Shown here: positions 11,484-25,300 of the stretch, piece by piece
Layout: each line of letters starts with the position of its first letter
Numbering within the stretch: position 1 is the stretch's first letter
Assembly: GCA_026874595.1 (NCBI GenBank)
Contig: CM049313.1
Location: forward strand, 65,476,159 to 65,540,158
From: Sipunculus nudus
Lineage: Eukaryota; Annelida; Sipuncula; Golfingiida; Sipunculidae
Direction of reading: 5' to 3'
Length of the DNA stretch: 64,000 nucleotides
The notes under the pieces: model-generated
What the model saw: the letters and a program-made list of their open reading frames with translations, nothing else
The model's database searches: none
Told to the model about the DNA's origin: nothing
Program-made: the position numbers and the translations under genes

Positions 11484-14400
11484 CATCACTCATTAATCTG
11501 ATTGACTCTGCATGCGTCAGCTTTGAAAACACAAATGAATTTTATCGCCTGTACGTTCACTTGTGGGTGTGTCAAGTGTCCCTGTGCAAATGAAATTTTA
11601 TATGCACATGGATGGCCAATAAATTTATTAATATAAATTAATGTGTGCAATATGAGATCGTGACTTGATTCAGTCGTTTTAAAATTAATTGATACTAGTG
11701 GAATATAGGCCTAATTCATCCCTATATGTAAAACAAAATCGGCATCGAGCAATGGCCGATATTACACATGTAAGCCTATATTGACTGAGCGAGTTAATTG
11801 CAGCAAAAATATTATATGGTGACAAAAATAAATAAATTAACATCAGGTAAAACAAGATTGATACGCACTTATCCAACATATATAGGAACATAACTGTTGA
11901 CTCTTTTATTAATTTCATAGATCCATACGTACCTATAAAAGGTTGTAAATTTATAAACAATCTTTCATCCTTATTGTACATATTTGATAATTATATCATA
12001 TCATAAATATTCTACTTCAATTCAGTAAAACGTGTGCCTTTCCGATCAGATGCTAAAGTTGACAATTTAACCCTCTCAATTAATATTTTTTCTAGGACTC
12101 AATTAAGATTAGTTAAACTCTTGTTGGACAAAATGGGGTATATTTACCAAAAATGGTACATTTCATGTCCCGAAACTATATTTGTTATTGAGAAATTAGC
12201 AATGCTAAAAATGGCATGATTATAACCATTCAAATTGTAGTGTATAGCTGAAGCTATAACCTTCATTATGAGATAAAAATAACTTAAATCGGGACAGAAA
12301 TGGATACAAAAATAGCTGCAAATGTTACAATATCTTTAAATTTCCGTTGTCCCTTTTTCTCGAATCTTAAATTAAAAAAAAAGGTTATATTCTGGAACCA
12401 CGTTTCCATTTAAACAGATTTTGCTTTCCATGTGGACACACCGGTGAAAATTAATGATGATGATATTTTTGCTTGATTTTTCCTGAGCGTTTCGTTTTTA
12501 TATCGAAATTTGGACAAAAAGGTTTGTACCCAAAAATATACGCGGTACCGTTACCTGGCCTTTTGACCTCGCAGCACGTGAACAGAAACTACTCTGCTGA
12601 TGCAGGTGTCAGCGTTTATTAATGTTCAGACATTTTGTACAAATAAACCACAATTAAATTGAGTAACTGTCTGTTAATCATTAAAGGGTTAAAAAAATCA
12701 CCGTATGTTTATTTGGACTCGACACCGTTTCCCTTGCGAACAATTAATTAACCGTTACATATAACTCCTCGAAAATGACCTCCTCTTATACATATTGCTC
12801 ATGTAGTGATAACTCGTGCTGCCCTCTAAGGGACGGTATGGAAGTTATTTATTGTCCTGCATATGATGTAGAGATGAAAACTTCTCAGCACCGTACGGTA
12901 CTTAGGCAGTTAGGCTACCACTGGAAACCGTTACCCGCATGAAAAAAAAAATAATGATGTCGAGAGCAAGTTAAGGGTGTCAAGAACTAAGTATTAAATC
13001 CAATATATGAATTTGAAACAAATTTTTGGCTAAATATTTCAAACATATATGCGTTTCTTCTATTCAAACATGCTGGTATAAATTTTGCTGAATTACCAGT
13101 GTTTTACTTTTAATACATAATACTGGTATTCCAGTAGTCACTAGAAACTCAACATCGTTACTTTGAGGATTTAAAATCATGTTTTTAAGTTTACAAATTA
13201 AATTTTCTTATTAAGTAAACAACAAAATTAACAAAGTATTTCGAATAAAATTCTGAATGTAGATGTACGCAAGTATTTTGTCTGATAAATCCCTGCAAAT
13301 GCACCTCTCTTTAAGAAAAAAAGGAATAAAGTATTTTGTCAAAATTTAAATAAAAAAAGCAAATATATTTTTTTTCACACTTTTTTTGTACAATTTATTA
13401 TAAAAATTCGTTATGATTTTATATTTTGGGGGAAATCATAAAAAAATATAAAGTAAAAAAATTCTTAAATGTGCTAGTGAGATTTTACTTCCTGTGACGG
13501 TGTCGAGAAAAAGGTTCACATGCATTTTATCCTTACCTTGACTATTGAAAAAAAGGGAAACTGAAAAGTGCACCACTGGAATTATTCTATAATTCTAAAT
13601 ATATTTTCATACAAATTAAGTTATGTTATATCCAATATAATATTTTACAAAATCACCATGCATGAAAACCCTTGAAATGCGACGTTTCCTGCAGATTGAA
13701 AAATAACAGAAGGACTGGTTCCATTAACTGAAAAGTCGAATTTAGTCGACAGCAGGGTCCCCTGGTGTTATTTTGTTTAACTAAATTTCTCATATGCGAC
13801 TGACTGTACTCGAGGTTTGAAGAATGGTGCTACCCAGTGCCTCAAAATGGTTAGTGGATTATGGTAATCTCCTGAACTTCCGGTGTCAACAAAAGTGGAC
13901 AATCCACAGCCGTGAAAACTGTCATCCCCAGGCAACATCTGGTAATCGTTATGACGTAATATTATTTCCATGAAGCAATCATATAACCAGTCTGTAGGAA
14001 AGCACTGTCATGCAGCGCTCACGCCCGCAGAACAATGCCCGAACACAGAGTGAAAAGCGCAGGGCCACAGGACCCGATTGCTGCTTACATTAACTGATTA
14101 AGGCTGGCGCAGCTCTGTCAGTGCTGTAGTTGCTTACCTGGCTCCGGTAGCCGTGTCAGCTCTAGAACTGACCCATCACTGTGATATTTTGATTTGTAGA
14201 CACTGCTGTGTAAGTTAATACATGTCCAAAGAGATTTATTCACCCGATTTTATTAGCACTGCAAAAATTTATATACTACTGGTAATGATATTAAACAGTT
14301 AAAAGACTTGGGTAGTTTGGACTTTGGAGGTTTGATAATAATAAATCAGCTATTGATATAATACCGGACCAGGACACCGATCCTACACTTCCCATGAGTA

Positions 14401-15841
14401 TGCACACTGCTGGTAGGTAGTAGGTACTGTGGCACCGACTGTTGGACCTACCAGAACATTTAGTTATGAATACAAATTTTAATTGTAGCACTTTATGTAG
14501 GACATTCTACAACTTGTAGAATATGCATAGACCCAGAGATCTGCAAAATTTACAAAACGTTTTTCATTAAGTGTGACAGAAGCGAACTGTTTTTTTTAAT
14601 TGGCCATGCATGACCAAAGCAAGTTTAAAATACATGTATTTACAGATAAATGTTTAAACAATAGTCCTATATAATTATATGTTCATTGTTTACAGGTCTG
14701 AGATGAAGTCCATATATGATTTTTAATGAAAATATAATAAGGCCTACCCCAGTTTGTCATGTTAAGAAATTAATAAAAACTGATAAATATAATGGGCTTT
14801 ATAATTAATTAATTTCTATTTCATGTAGGCCTTTAACTTTAAAGATTATCCATGAGTTGTACTGAGTATTACTTATATTGTTGATGTTTGTATGTAATTC
14901 TAGCTCTTCATTTAATCGCGTATGTGCTAACTGATAATTTCAGTCCAGACCTTTTGCCCTTGGCATTGACCTTTAGCTCTCTAGACATTTGGTATTAAAA
15001 TATAAATACAATTAGCTGATGACAATTACTGGCAGTGGTGATGGGTCAGGCACAGACCTTGACACAAAATCTTTCAATATATTACACAATTTTTTCAATA
15101 TATAACACAAAATCCTTCAATGTCAGGTGTTGATTTAATGAAAAATTGGACAGCTGTGAAACCTTATTGTCTGTTAAATATATGCCGGTCACACATAACA
15201 CAGCAAGTCATATTTGAATGCATTTGAATCACATTTGAATGGTATTTGGCCAAATACATGCAAATACATAAACGGTATACAAATACATTTTATACTGACT
15301 TGTATACCTAGTTTTACTATAAATTTACATGTCCCCAAACCTGTTGGGCACAAAAGGAAGGCTCAAACTTTATTTTTTTCAGGTGTAATTGGAAAACTAT
15401 TTTACTTCATATCACCTGCATAATCTTACCAGTAATGCACTTGTGTCGGCAAAAAGGGTGCATAATATTTTGAAGTGACTTCAACTGAGCATTGGCTTTT
15501 ACTCTAGTGTTAGAGAAGCTCTTAGAGCTGCATAGTGGGTTTCTTTGGTAAATAAGTCACCTAAATTCAGTGCTTTTTATTGAAAAAAACCCAACAGAAA
15601 ACAGAAATAATTATACCTCCTAATCCTTTTAATCATACATTTGTCTAGATGCAAGTAAATAATGAATTTATATTTTGTCTTTATTGTCTGTATATTGATT
15701 GTTGAAGTAAGTATGAATTGTATATAAAGTGAATAAATTGTAAGAATTCTAAAGTTTGATAAAAGCAAATGAACTCATCAGTTAGGAATGGTAAACAAAC
15801 CCTTTATAAACTAAGAAAACCCTTTATTTTCTTCTTTCCAG
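11484..15841. other. Intergenic region upstream of the arrestin gene
   Basis: Mostly AT-rich and unassigned. A GC-richer block at about 13990-14180 is the best guess for an upstream promoter or first exon. A single CACGTG E-box lies at 12575-12580. No coding exon could be supported. Confidence 0.3.
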
Positions 15842-16051
15842 GTTTTCAACAGTGATGCCATGTACCTGTGTATTAATTAAGGGCAGAGTTGAAGTTCATA
15901 AATATGAGATTCTTCCATTTTTCTGAATGGCAGAGCTGTGGATAATGAAAAAGAGTCGTCATCAATAATTAAAAACCAGCAAACAACAATGACTTTCCTC
16001 AAATGTTCTAAAAAGAGTTTATGATAACTGGTGACTATAGCAACCAGAATT
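15842..16051 (+). other. Candidate 5' UTR part of ARRDC exon 1
   Basis: A strong pyrimidine tract ending TTCTTTCCAG (to 15841) lies 210 nt before the start codon with no in-frame ATG between it and 16052. It could be the acceptor of a 5' UTR exon whose partner lies upstream, perhaps near the more GC-rich stretch at 13990-14180. Several short out-of-frame ATGs occur in it. Inference only. Confidence 0.35.
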
Positions 16052-16310
16052 ATGGGCAAGTTAAAATGTTTTGAAATTGTGTTCCCTGAGAACAGAACTG
16101 TGTATCACCCAGGAGAAAGGGTGACTGGTCAGTGTGTTGTTGAGCTCAAGGGAGACATGAAAATGAGAGCTCTTCGAATATTCATGAGGGGTGTCGCCAA
16201 AGTTCACTGGACTGAGTCACGCAGCACTGGCACTCGGCTCGGCTCCTACACAGAGCACTACAATGCTGAAGTAGAATACTTCTTTAAGAGACAAGTTTTA
16301 TTTGGTGGAG
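16052..16310 (+). CDS. ARRDC3: ARRDC exon 1 (coding part)
   Basis: ATG at 16052 opens MGKLKCFEIVFPENRTVYHP; the exon ends phase 1 before donor GTGAGT at 16311. It encodes the first strands of the arrestin N fold, including MRALRIFMRGVAKVHWTES and the EVEYFFKRQVLF strand. Confidence 0.93.
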
Positions 16311-19300
16311 GTGAGTTGCTGTTTGATTCAACTTTTTTCAAAACATCATGACTTTTATATAGAAAGATATATACTGTGGTTGGCGTCATATTCATGGGTT
16401 TTAATTTTGTGATTTTCACATTTTAGCTCAGCTGACTATAAGTCATCTGAACTATAGTCGTAGTCCATTGTCTGTCGTCCCTCCATCCGGATGTCCATCC
16501 GTAAGACTGGCACGTTTCGACCAGGCTTGGGTCAAGTACATGTACTTGTACTTGGTACTTGTACTCAAGTACAAAATTTTCAGTACTTGGCCCGTACTTG
16601 TACTTGGAACTTTTTACCAAGTAAAGTACTTGTACTGTACTTGTACTTGCTAAAAATGTACTTGAAAAATCAAGTACATTCCAAGTACTAGTCAAGTACA
16701 TGTATTTTTTTAAAATATTTTGAATACAGAGCATATGGATTGATGGATGTGAGACAAGATTTACATGTCACAATAATAGCCTACACTATTAAACATCAAA
16801 CATGCCTCTGTTTATCCATGGTTTACTAATCAAAGGTCAGATTGTGCCAGGTAACTTATTTGGCTGTGACCTACTCTGTCCAGTACTCTTATGTAATTAG
16901 CACCAGTGGTCACCAGCAATTTGGCAGCTGGCCGATGCTTGCCTCCACAGTAGGCACATCCTGGGCAATTACTGGACAAGAACTGATTCTGTTCAGCATT
17001 ATTTGCTGATATGCTTCATGATCAAGGGACTCACAGGAAGTAATAGAAAGTAATATGTATTACTCTATTACTTTGCCTTCTGTTTCTATTACTATTACTA
17101 TTACAGCTCAAATTTTTGAGTCTATTACTATTACTATTACATGGGAAAAGCTGTAATAGTCTATCCTCAGACCTGATTATATGAACAGCTTGTGGAAACA
17201 CTACCCACTTAATAGTTCTGCTGAGTAAGTTTGTCCCAGGTTACATCTGCTCATGCACCAGGCTAATAAGCTGTGGTAACTGAGAAGATCAGGTTGGTAT
17301 TAGTGGTGGGAGTCGGTTCCTTTTTTATAATCAATCATCAGTTTAAGCAAACCGATCAATGATGGATTAGTAATCGGTTCAGGCAAATATAAAGAAATAT
17401 GCAATTATCTGTGAAATTGTACTTTCTTAACCCAGCCCGCATGTCTTAGTAATTCTACCTAAAAAAAAAGAAGTTTTGCCTTTTTTATATTTTCCTGTGA
17501 TCAGTAAGATATGCTTTTCAAAGTTTCATTTAAATTATTTATAATTAACAAGAATTAAAACACTATCCAGGACATCTACTTGCTGCATAGACCTAGAGAA
17601 TTTATGGAGCATTTTAACGCCATACCACCCATACTGTGCAATGTACATCTTGTTACAAAACTCCCCGCTAATTCTCCAGCTCCCTGCCAGCTCACAGAGG
17701 TTTATTAAGTCCTCTGTTCTCGCATCTACCGTGTTATACTCAGTTACATAGGAAGTTAATATGGAAAAAGACTAATTATTTGAAGCGCAGAATGTTGTAA
17801 AAAATGGAAGAATAATTTTAGCCTATGAGATAATAGGCATTCTGGGAAAAAAGTCATGATAATGATGTAATCGATAGTTGCCTTTGTTAATTGAGCGCTT
17901 GAAAGTGGCAGGAAACTGACGGACTTTCGATAAAACTTGATTGGCCCACCTCTAGTTGGTAATGAGTAAATCTGGAATTGAGTTGTCACAGCTGAACTAT
18001 ACACAACCCTCAGGTGGACTGTTTAGCTGATCAGCTGCGAGTTTAACACACCTGACAGATTAGTACAGAGACTCTTAAGCCACTATATAATAAGTGACAG
18101 AATTGGCAGATTCAGAATAGTCATTCAGAATAGGCATCAAAGCACCATTTCTTGTGTACTGATGTGCGACTGTGTAATTGTGTATATAAATACTGAAAGG
18201 CCATCAAGACTGTAACCCTGGATTACCTAGAATATCAACAACAAAAAAATTTCAGCAATTGGAGCATCAACCCATTTTTTGTGTACCAGTACTGATATCT
18301 GACTGTGTAACTGTGTATAATATAGGGAACTGTTTTATCAATAAATATTCAGAAAAATTGCTTTTTTAATGGAAAGTACTTGTACTTGTACTCAAGTACA
18401 GACCCCTGTACTTGTACTTGTACTCAGGTACATTGAAAAATTGTGTACTCGTACTTGTACTTGAAAAATTCTGAAGTACTTGTACTTGTACTCAAGTACT
18501 GACCCCCTGTACTTGACCCAAGCCTGGTTTCTACACCATTGGACCTACAAATCTGAAATACGGCATACAGTTAGATGCCCCCAAAATCTCCTACCATGCT
18601 GAAAATTGGGTCAATAGGACTTAGTTCCTTCGAGATATTAAGGAAAAACCTCAATTTTTTATTAGGAATCTATTTTCACACTTCAGGACCGCCTTTTATC
18701 AAAACCACTCATCTGGTTTTCTTTATATTTACCATAAATATTCCTCTATATAGTTCCTATGGACATGCCAGAAATTAAGCCAGTATTATTTAATTTAAAA
18801 AAAGTTATTGGCCCAAACATAATGGACTTTGTAAAAAAATCAGGAAAGATATTTGGTCACCGAAAGACCTAAGTGTTAAAGGTAGGGACTTTTTTCCAGT
18901 AATACAACTTTAATAAATCAAAATTTAATCGTATACCAAAAATTAGATCAAAATCTGTAAATTTTTTTTTAAATATTGGCAAAAATATAAAATTGGTACC
19001 TTAAATTTTGCCCAAGTTTGACCATGGCACGTTTTTTTCCTGTAACTGCTGTTGATTTTATTTTCAAAACATGTTTTTGTTAGCATTTCAACTGTTAACA
19101 CCAAAAATTTTAAACCAGTTGATCAAAAACTGTAGATTTTTTTCAAGTTTTCAAGCACCATGTCACATATTGTTTACATCAAGCTAGTGTTATGCAGTTT
19201 GCTAGAGCTCAGCTCCCCAGCTTCAGCTTTAAGTTCCTTAAATTTGGCATACAGTTAGATGTCCCCAAAATCCCCTACCATGCCAAGAATTTGATCACTA

Positions 19301-22300
19301 GGACTTAATTCCTTCAAGATATTAATTAAAATCTTCATTTTTAGCTCAGCTGACTTTCAGTCATGCTGGGCTATAGTGATGGGTCTTTGTCCGTCGTCCT
19401 TCCGTCTGTCCGTCCGGCCGGCCATCTGGCCGGCTGTCCGTTAGCAGGGCACAAATCGTAACCATAGGGGCTAGGGCCATGAACCCTATGCAGTCTTAGA
19501 GGTTCTAAAAAGATCTCCTTGCAAACCTGAAATTAGGTCACTGCGACCTATATTCTCAAAGTTATGGGTTGTGTTTGCACCCCCCAGAAAAAATTCTTTT
19601 AGCCAAAATTTTCATCCCAAACCTTCCATCTTTCACATACAGCTCACCTACCAACAGGGGAAGAACCATAATTATTTTGAGGTCACAAGGTCAAAGTCAA
19701 GGTCACAGAACCAACTTCTTTGAAAAGCCTGTGGATGCATTTTAAGCCAAACCTTTCATCCCAATTCTTTGATCTTTCACATAAAGCTCACCTACTAAGT
19801 GGGAGAAGAATCCTATAGATGTTGAGGTCACAAGGTCAAAGGTCAGGGTCACAAGATCCACTTCTTTGAAAAGGTTGTGGACACATTTCAAGCTAGACCT
19901 TTCATTCCAAACCTTCCAGCACTGATATCGCTTCTCTGCCAACAGGGGAAAAGACCTGTTGATTTTGAGGTCAAAGGTCAAGTTCACAGCACCCTCTTCT
20001 TGCGTGGAGTCATTTTCAGGCAATCTTTTCAATCTATACTTTCCATCTGTCATATATATGGCTTACCTACCAATAGGGGAAGAAGCCTATTGATGTTGAG
20101 TTCAAAAGGTCAAAGGTCAATGTCACAATATTGTTCTAAATGCTTATGAACATATTTCAAGTGAAACTGTTCAACCCAAACCTTCAGTCTTTCACATATG
20201 CCACATCTATGCATCACTCAATGTGATTCAAACTTCATATTTATGGGTCTTTTTGCATGAAGGAATAACTGATTGATTTTGAGGTCAGCTGGTCAGGAGG
20301 TTAAAGGTTGCAGGTCAAAGTTATTCACTCATTGGTTGCCAAGTAATTACACCCGGCCAGATGTAATTGATTAGTAGTTACCCATCATTTAGAAAGAATC
20401 CAGTTGATATGTGGGCAAAAGGCCAAGGTCATAGGTCAGGTCAACTTATTTTGTAGACCATCTCTATTTTTCTTGTATATATTAGCTTGCACTCCAGCTG
20501 GTACATCTCACTGTGTGGCTGTAATTGTGAGTGACACTGGTGACATAAAACTCCCTTTTGTATCAGGCTATTAAGTGATAAGGCTGAGTGATAAGTACCT
20601 CGTTACTGCATAACAAAACACTGTTGTTGGAATACTTCAGCCAGGATTTAACACTATGAGAGTATAGTATTAAGGTTTAGCTACTGATTTATTAGATGAT
20701 GGGAACATTTTGCAGTTTATTTTATGGAATCATAGCAATAAACGTAGTTTCCTAGATATCTGAATATTTTTATATAAATCTCCACATATAAAAGCAAGTG
20801 TTTGTTCTCATAATATGTGGATGTGTACTTGATTTAGGATGGCTTTATTTTATTACAAGACTCTTAGTCATGCTTTCTGCATTTCTTTTCTTTCAGGTTT
20901 TGCAGTTTACCAACCCTGCTGACCCCATTGAAAAGCAGAGTGATAATAAAAAATATAGGACCTACACTTTTACATTTGCATATCTATAAATCTGATATGA
21001 GCGCCTGAACATGCCTTTTGAATTGTTTTGGACATTCATTACTGTAACATCATTTGGAGAATTTGCCCCAAGTTTGGTCTCTTATTGGAGGATGTGTGAT
21101 ATCAAATGTCAGACTTGTCAGAAATCCATTTTGTCTGCCAGTTAGCCACCTTAGAAATCCTTTTTTCAGTGCAGTTTCAGTAATTTTCATTAAATTTTTG
21201 GTCCGATTTAGAGAATGGTTGTTATCTGATTTCAGACCTGTCAGAAGTCCAAAATGGCCACCAGGCAACCATCTTTAAATTCCTTTTGATCATATTATCT
21301 CAAGAACTGTTAAAGTGAAGGCAGTCAGATGTATATTAATGTAATCTTGCAAAGGATTGGGTCAAATATTTCTTAATAAATATTATCATCATATATGAAA
21401 GTGCAGTACAGTTGGCTTGTATTGAATAAAAATTCATACAGAAGCACCTGTTTCTCAATAATTCTTGCATGGATTTCCTTGATTTTTTGCTATATATTTT
21501 GATCTTATATTTGCCCTTTGTGGTGTTCCTTTTGAGACTGACAGGTATCAAGTAAGCTATGGGAATAGTTCTGGATACCTTAACAATCATACATTTTCCT
21601 CAGACCATCAATTCACTGTTTTAACCAGACATAGGTGATATATATTTCTGTTGTCGTAGAAAATTTCAACAAATTAGCAAATTGGTTCTTCAAAATTTGA
21701 CTGGAAGTTGTGAATCTCAGCCCATGATGTCGCAGGTCATGTTTGGCAGCTGAGCGTCATGACCCATGGGTCACTTGTTCCATTAAAAACCCATTGTTAC
21801 ATTTTAAGACTGCCTAATATCAAAACCACTGATAAGATTTTGATCATATATAATATACATATTTTTCTATTGTTACGAAGACAAATATTTGAGGGGAAAA
21901 TCCTGGGTCAATCCCGGTTTCGAACCCAGGTCGGTGGCGCACAAGTCCGGCGAACCAACCGCTTCCCTAGCAATGCAAGCTTCACTAGCAAGACAGTTCG
22001 GTCCGCTTTTTATGTGCACCCTGTAACACATCCCCTCTTAAGAGCGTTCTGCCATCAGAACAAGACTAATTTTCCCCAGGATTCACACTTTGGTGAGCTT
22101 AATCCCTGGGCCACAAAGTTTTATCATCATCCCGGACGAGCCCTCATTTTGTTACGAAGACAAATATTTGAGGGGAAAATCCTGGGGCGATCCCGGTTTC
22201 GAACCCAGGTTGATGTAGCACAAGTCCGCCAAACCAACCGCTTTGCTAGCAAAGCAAGCTTCACTAGCAAGACAGTTCGGTCCGCTTTTTATGTTCACCC

Positions 22301-25300
22301 CGTAACACATCCCCTCTTTAGAGCGTTCTGCTATCAGAACAAGACTAATTTTCCCAAGGAGTCACACTTTGGTGAGCTTATTCCCTGGCCCCAAAGTTTT
22401 ATCGTCACGTCGGACAAGCCCCCATTTTGTTAAGAAGGCAAATTGTTGGGTGGAAAATCCTGAACTGATCTGGAAGTCAAGGGGAAAATCCTGGGTTGAT
22501 CCCGGTTTCGAACCCAGGTTGGTGGAGCACAAGTCCGGCGAACCAACCGCTTCGCTAACAAAGCAAGCTTCACTAGCAAGACAGTTAGGTCCGCTTTTAT
22601 GTGCACCCCGTATCACACCCCCTCTTAAGAGCGTTTTGCTATCAGAACAAGACTAATTTTCCCAAGGAGTCACTCTTTTGTGAGCTTATTCCCTGGACCA
22701 CAAAGTTTTATCGTCAAGTTGGACAAGCCCCCATTTTGTTTCGGAGACAAATAAATGAGGGGAAAATTCTGGGCCGATCTGGGAGTCAAACCCAGATCGG
22801 TGGTGCACACGTGCTGCAAATAACCGCTTTACTAGCAAAGCAAGCTTCACTAGCTAGACAGTTCGGTCTGCTTTTTATGTGCACACCGGAACACTATACA
22901 TTCCCTATGCTCATGCCAGAAATGATGTCAGTATTGTGTAATTGTTTGAAGTTATGGGCCCAAACATAATGCACTTTTAAAAAAGCGGGTGCCCTATAGT
23001 AATCGACCTGTCCGTCTGTCCGTCTGTCTGTCCGTCCGTCGACAAATTCTTTTCCAGATGATAACTCCAGTTAGGATTGACGGATTGGGTTCAAACCTGA
23101 AATATATATTAATCATCAATAATGAAGATCCCTATCGATTTTTGGGTCCAGAGGTCAAAGGAAAAAAAAGTTATTCACAGTTTGATGTTAAATTTTAGGT
23201 CCCTCTTTCAGCAGAATAGAAATCATAATTGTAACCATAATTGTTTGTTCCACCTTAACAGTAGGACAGGTCCTCATGTCAACAGCAACGAAGCATGATA
23301 ATTGGTCATAGTCAGCCATTTTTCTGAAAGTTATGCGGTAAAAACCATTACTGAACACCTAGTAAGGTTGCACTCTCTTAGCAAATATGCATGCAAAAGG
23401 ACACACATTGTTAACAACAATAACTCGTAAAAAGTTTTTCATATAAGGTCCCCAGACTCACAGCAGTGATGGACCTTTTGATGAATACATCATGTTTGAA
23501 GATGGGTGACCTTGATGGATTTTCAAGGTAACAGAGGTGATAATGCTAAAATGATGTTAACCAAATAGCTCGCAAACAATTTGACTAACACTCACTGAAC
23601 TTGCACCAGTAATGTTTGTTATGAAGGGCTAGGTCAAATTCGAAGATGGATGACCTTGACAGAGGCGATAATTCTCAAATGATGTTAATGCAATAACCCG
23701 CAAAGAATTTGATGAACAATCAAATTCGTTTCTGCATAATAACTCCCCTAACATATGATGGATAGGATTCAAACATGAGATGTATCACCCATGGCCTAAG
23801 GGAGAAGCTTATTGATATTTTGGTGAGAAAGAAAAAAAAAGTAATACACAGTTTGTTGTTCAGTTGCTGGTGTCTCCTTCAGCAGGCCAGAAATGGATGA
23901 ATCTTTTTTGAGTCACTCCTGTACAGCGGCATTAGATTTTCACAGCATATTTTGTACAGACAATTTGAAGATTCCCCAGAAAAGGATACACTGGCCCAAC
24001 GCACCACAGTGGCTCTCATTTAGACCATGTTTGGACAAATCTATCTCCACTTCCAACATCTCAAGGAATTTGGACCTATTATAGTGACCATCAACAAATT
24101 AACATTGATATTCATATATAGCCATTCTACACATCGCAGCGCATCTGTAGACCCAAGCCCAAGAACAGCTGAATCTCAGTTCAAGAGAATGACCATTTTA
24201 TCACTACTTACCAGCAGCTGACTCTCTCTAATACTTCAAGGTTTATGTACAGACTCAAGCCTCGCATATAATAAGGCCAATTAAACATACAAATACTGGA
24301 AAAATATTTGACACAGCCTAGCCAAGTTTTAAACCAAGAATAATTGCCACAGTTAATACAGAAATACAGAAACTAAAAATGCATGCAGTTCTTTTATATC
24401 ATTATTTTGATAGCTTTGAACATTTTCACTTTACCATATCTTTTCTTCCAGTTTATACATGTCAGCTGTTCTTTACAGGTTCTTTAATTTTCAAATATCA
24501 CTCTTTCAGCCCATGCTACCGAAGTACACCAAATTCACAGTACTTCAATTTATAATGACTGCATCTTTTGCGGGGCCCTTACTGACCTGTCAGTTTTCTA
24601 GTTTAATCAAGATTCAATTGAATACCATAAATTAGTTCTGAATTTTTGAAATTTTTTAAGTTATTAGTATTAATATAAAATTAGTACCTTAAGTTTTGCC
24701 CAACTTTGACCATGGCACGTTTGTTTCCTGAGAGCACTGTTGATATAATTTTCATATCATGCACACATAAGGATTTCATCTTTGAAGTTTAGAAAGCTGA
24801 AAGAAATTAGCCAAATATTGTAGCTTTTATTAATGTTTTTATGAGAACATGTCAGACCCAGGCTCTACCCAGCTCCTCATCAGTCACCTGTATGTTGACA
24901 TTGTTGACCTTTCATCAAATTATGCATGCTTGAGGTGAGGCATACACTGTGGCAGCCAGGCAGCTAATGCCCAGCCACAGTTGATCAAGGTGTCCAACCA
25001 AACTCATCTGGTAGTTGTTTTGAAAAACAACATAACAATAAACTATAAATTAATTAATTTTTATTGGTTTTTAATAACAAATTAAAGAAAATAGAAAAGG
25101 AATTTGTTAGTTGATGAGTAACAGAAAATTAACTTGCAGTTACTGATGATGTAAGAATCTTGTATGGATGGATAGAATGTCAGTGGCAATGTTATTCCAA
25201 ATAACACCATGCAGTCACCCATGGTATTTTTCAGTTCAATTTTAATAATTAAAAAATAAATCATATTATTCATTACTAATCATTAGGGATCATGTGATGG

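Noticed and set aside
12575-12580. CACGTG E-box upstream of the arrestin gene, which could suggest a ChREBP/Mondo site as in TXNIP and ARRDC4
   Set aside because: A single E-box 3.5 kb upstream without a paired second box at the required spacing is expected by chance.
12717-13507. Inverted ACTCGACACCGT / ACGGTGTCGAG that could bound a transposon
   Set aside because: Only about 11 bases match and the flanks show no target duplication.
13777-13971. 64-codon minus-strand frame with mixed composition
   Set aside because: No recognisable family, no supported splice sites and no neighbours; may be chance.
20798-20989. Exon-like frame with a good acceptor (TTTCTTTCAG) inside arrestin intron 1
   Set aside because: It lies inside the inserted family I copy 19342-21778, has no clear donor and no arrestin similarity. 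Exon 1 joins exon 2 directly with correct phase and expected length.
21759-22433. 224-codon open frame
   Set aside because: It repeats itself because it spans the tandem tRNA-like units; no protein family resemblance.
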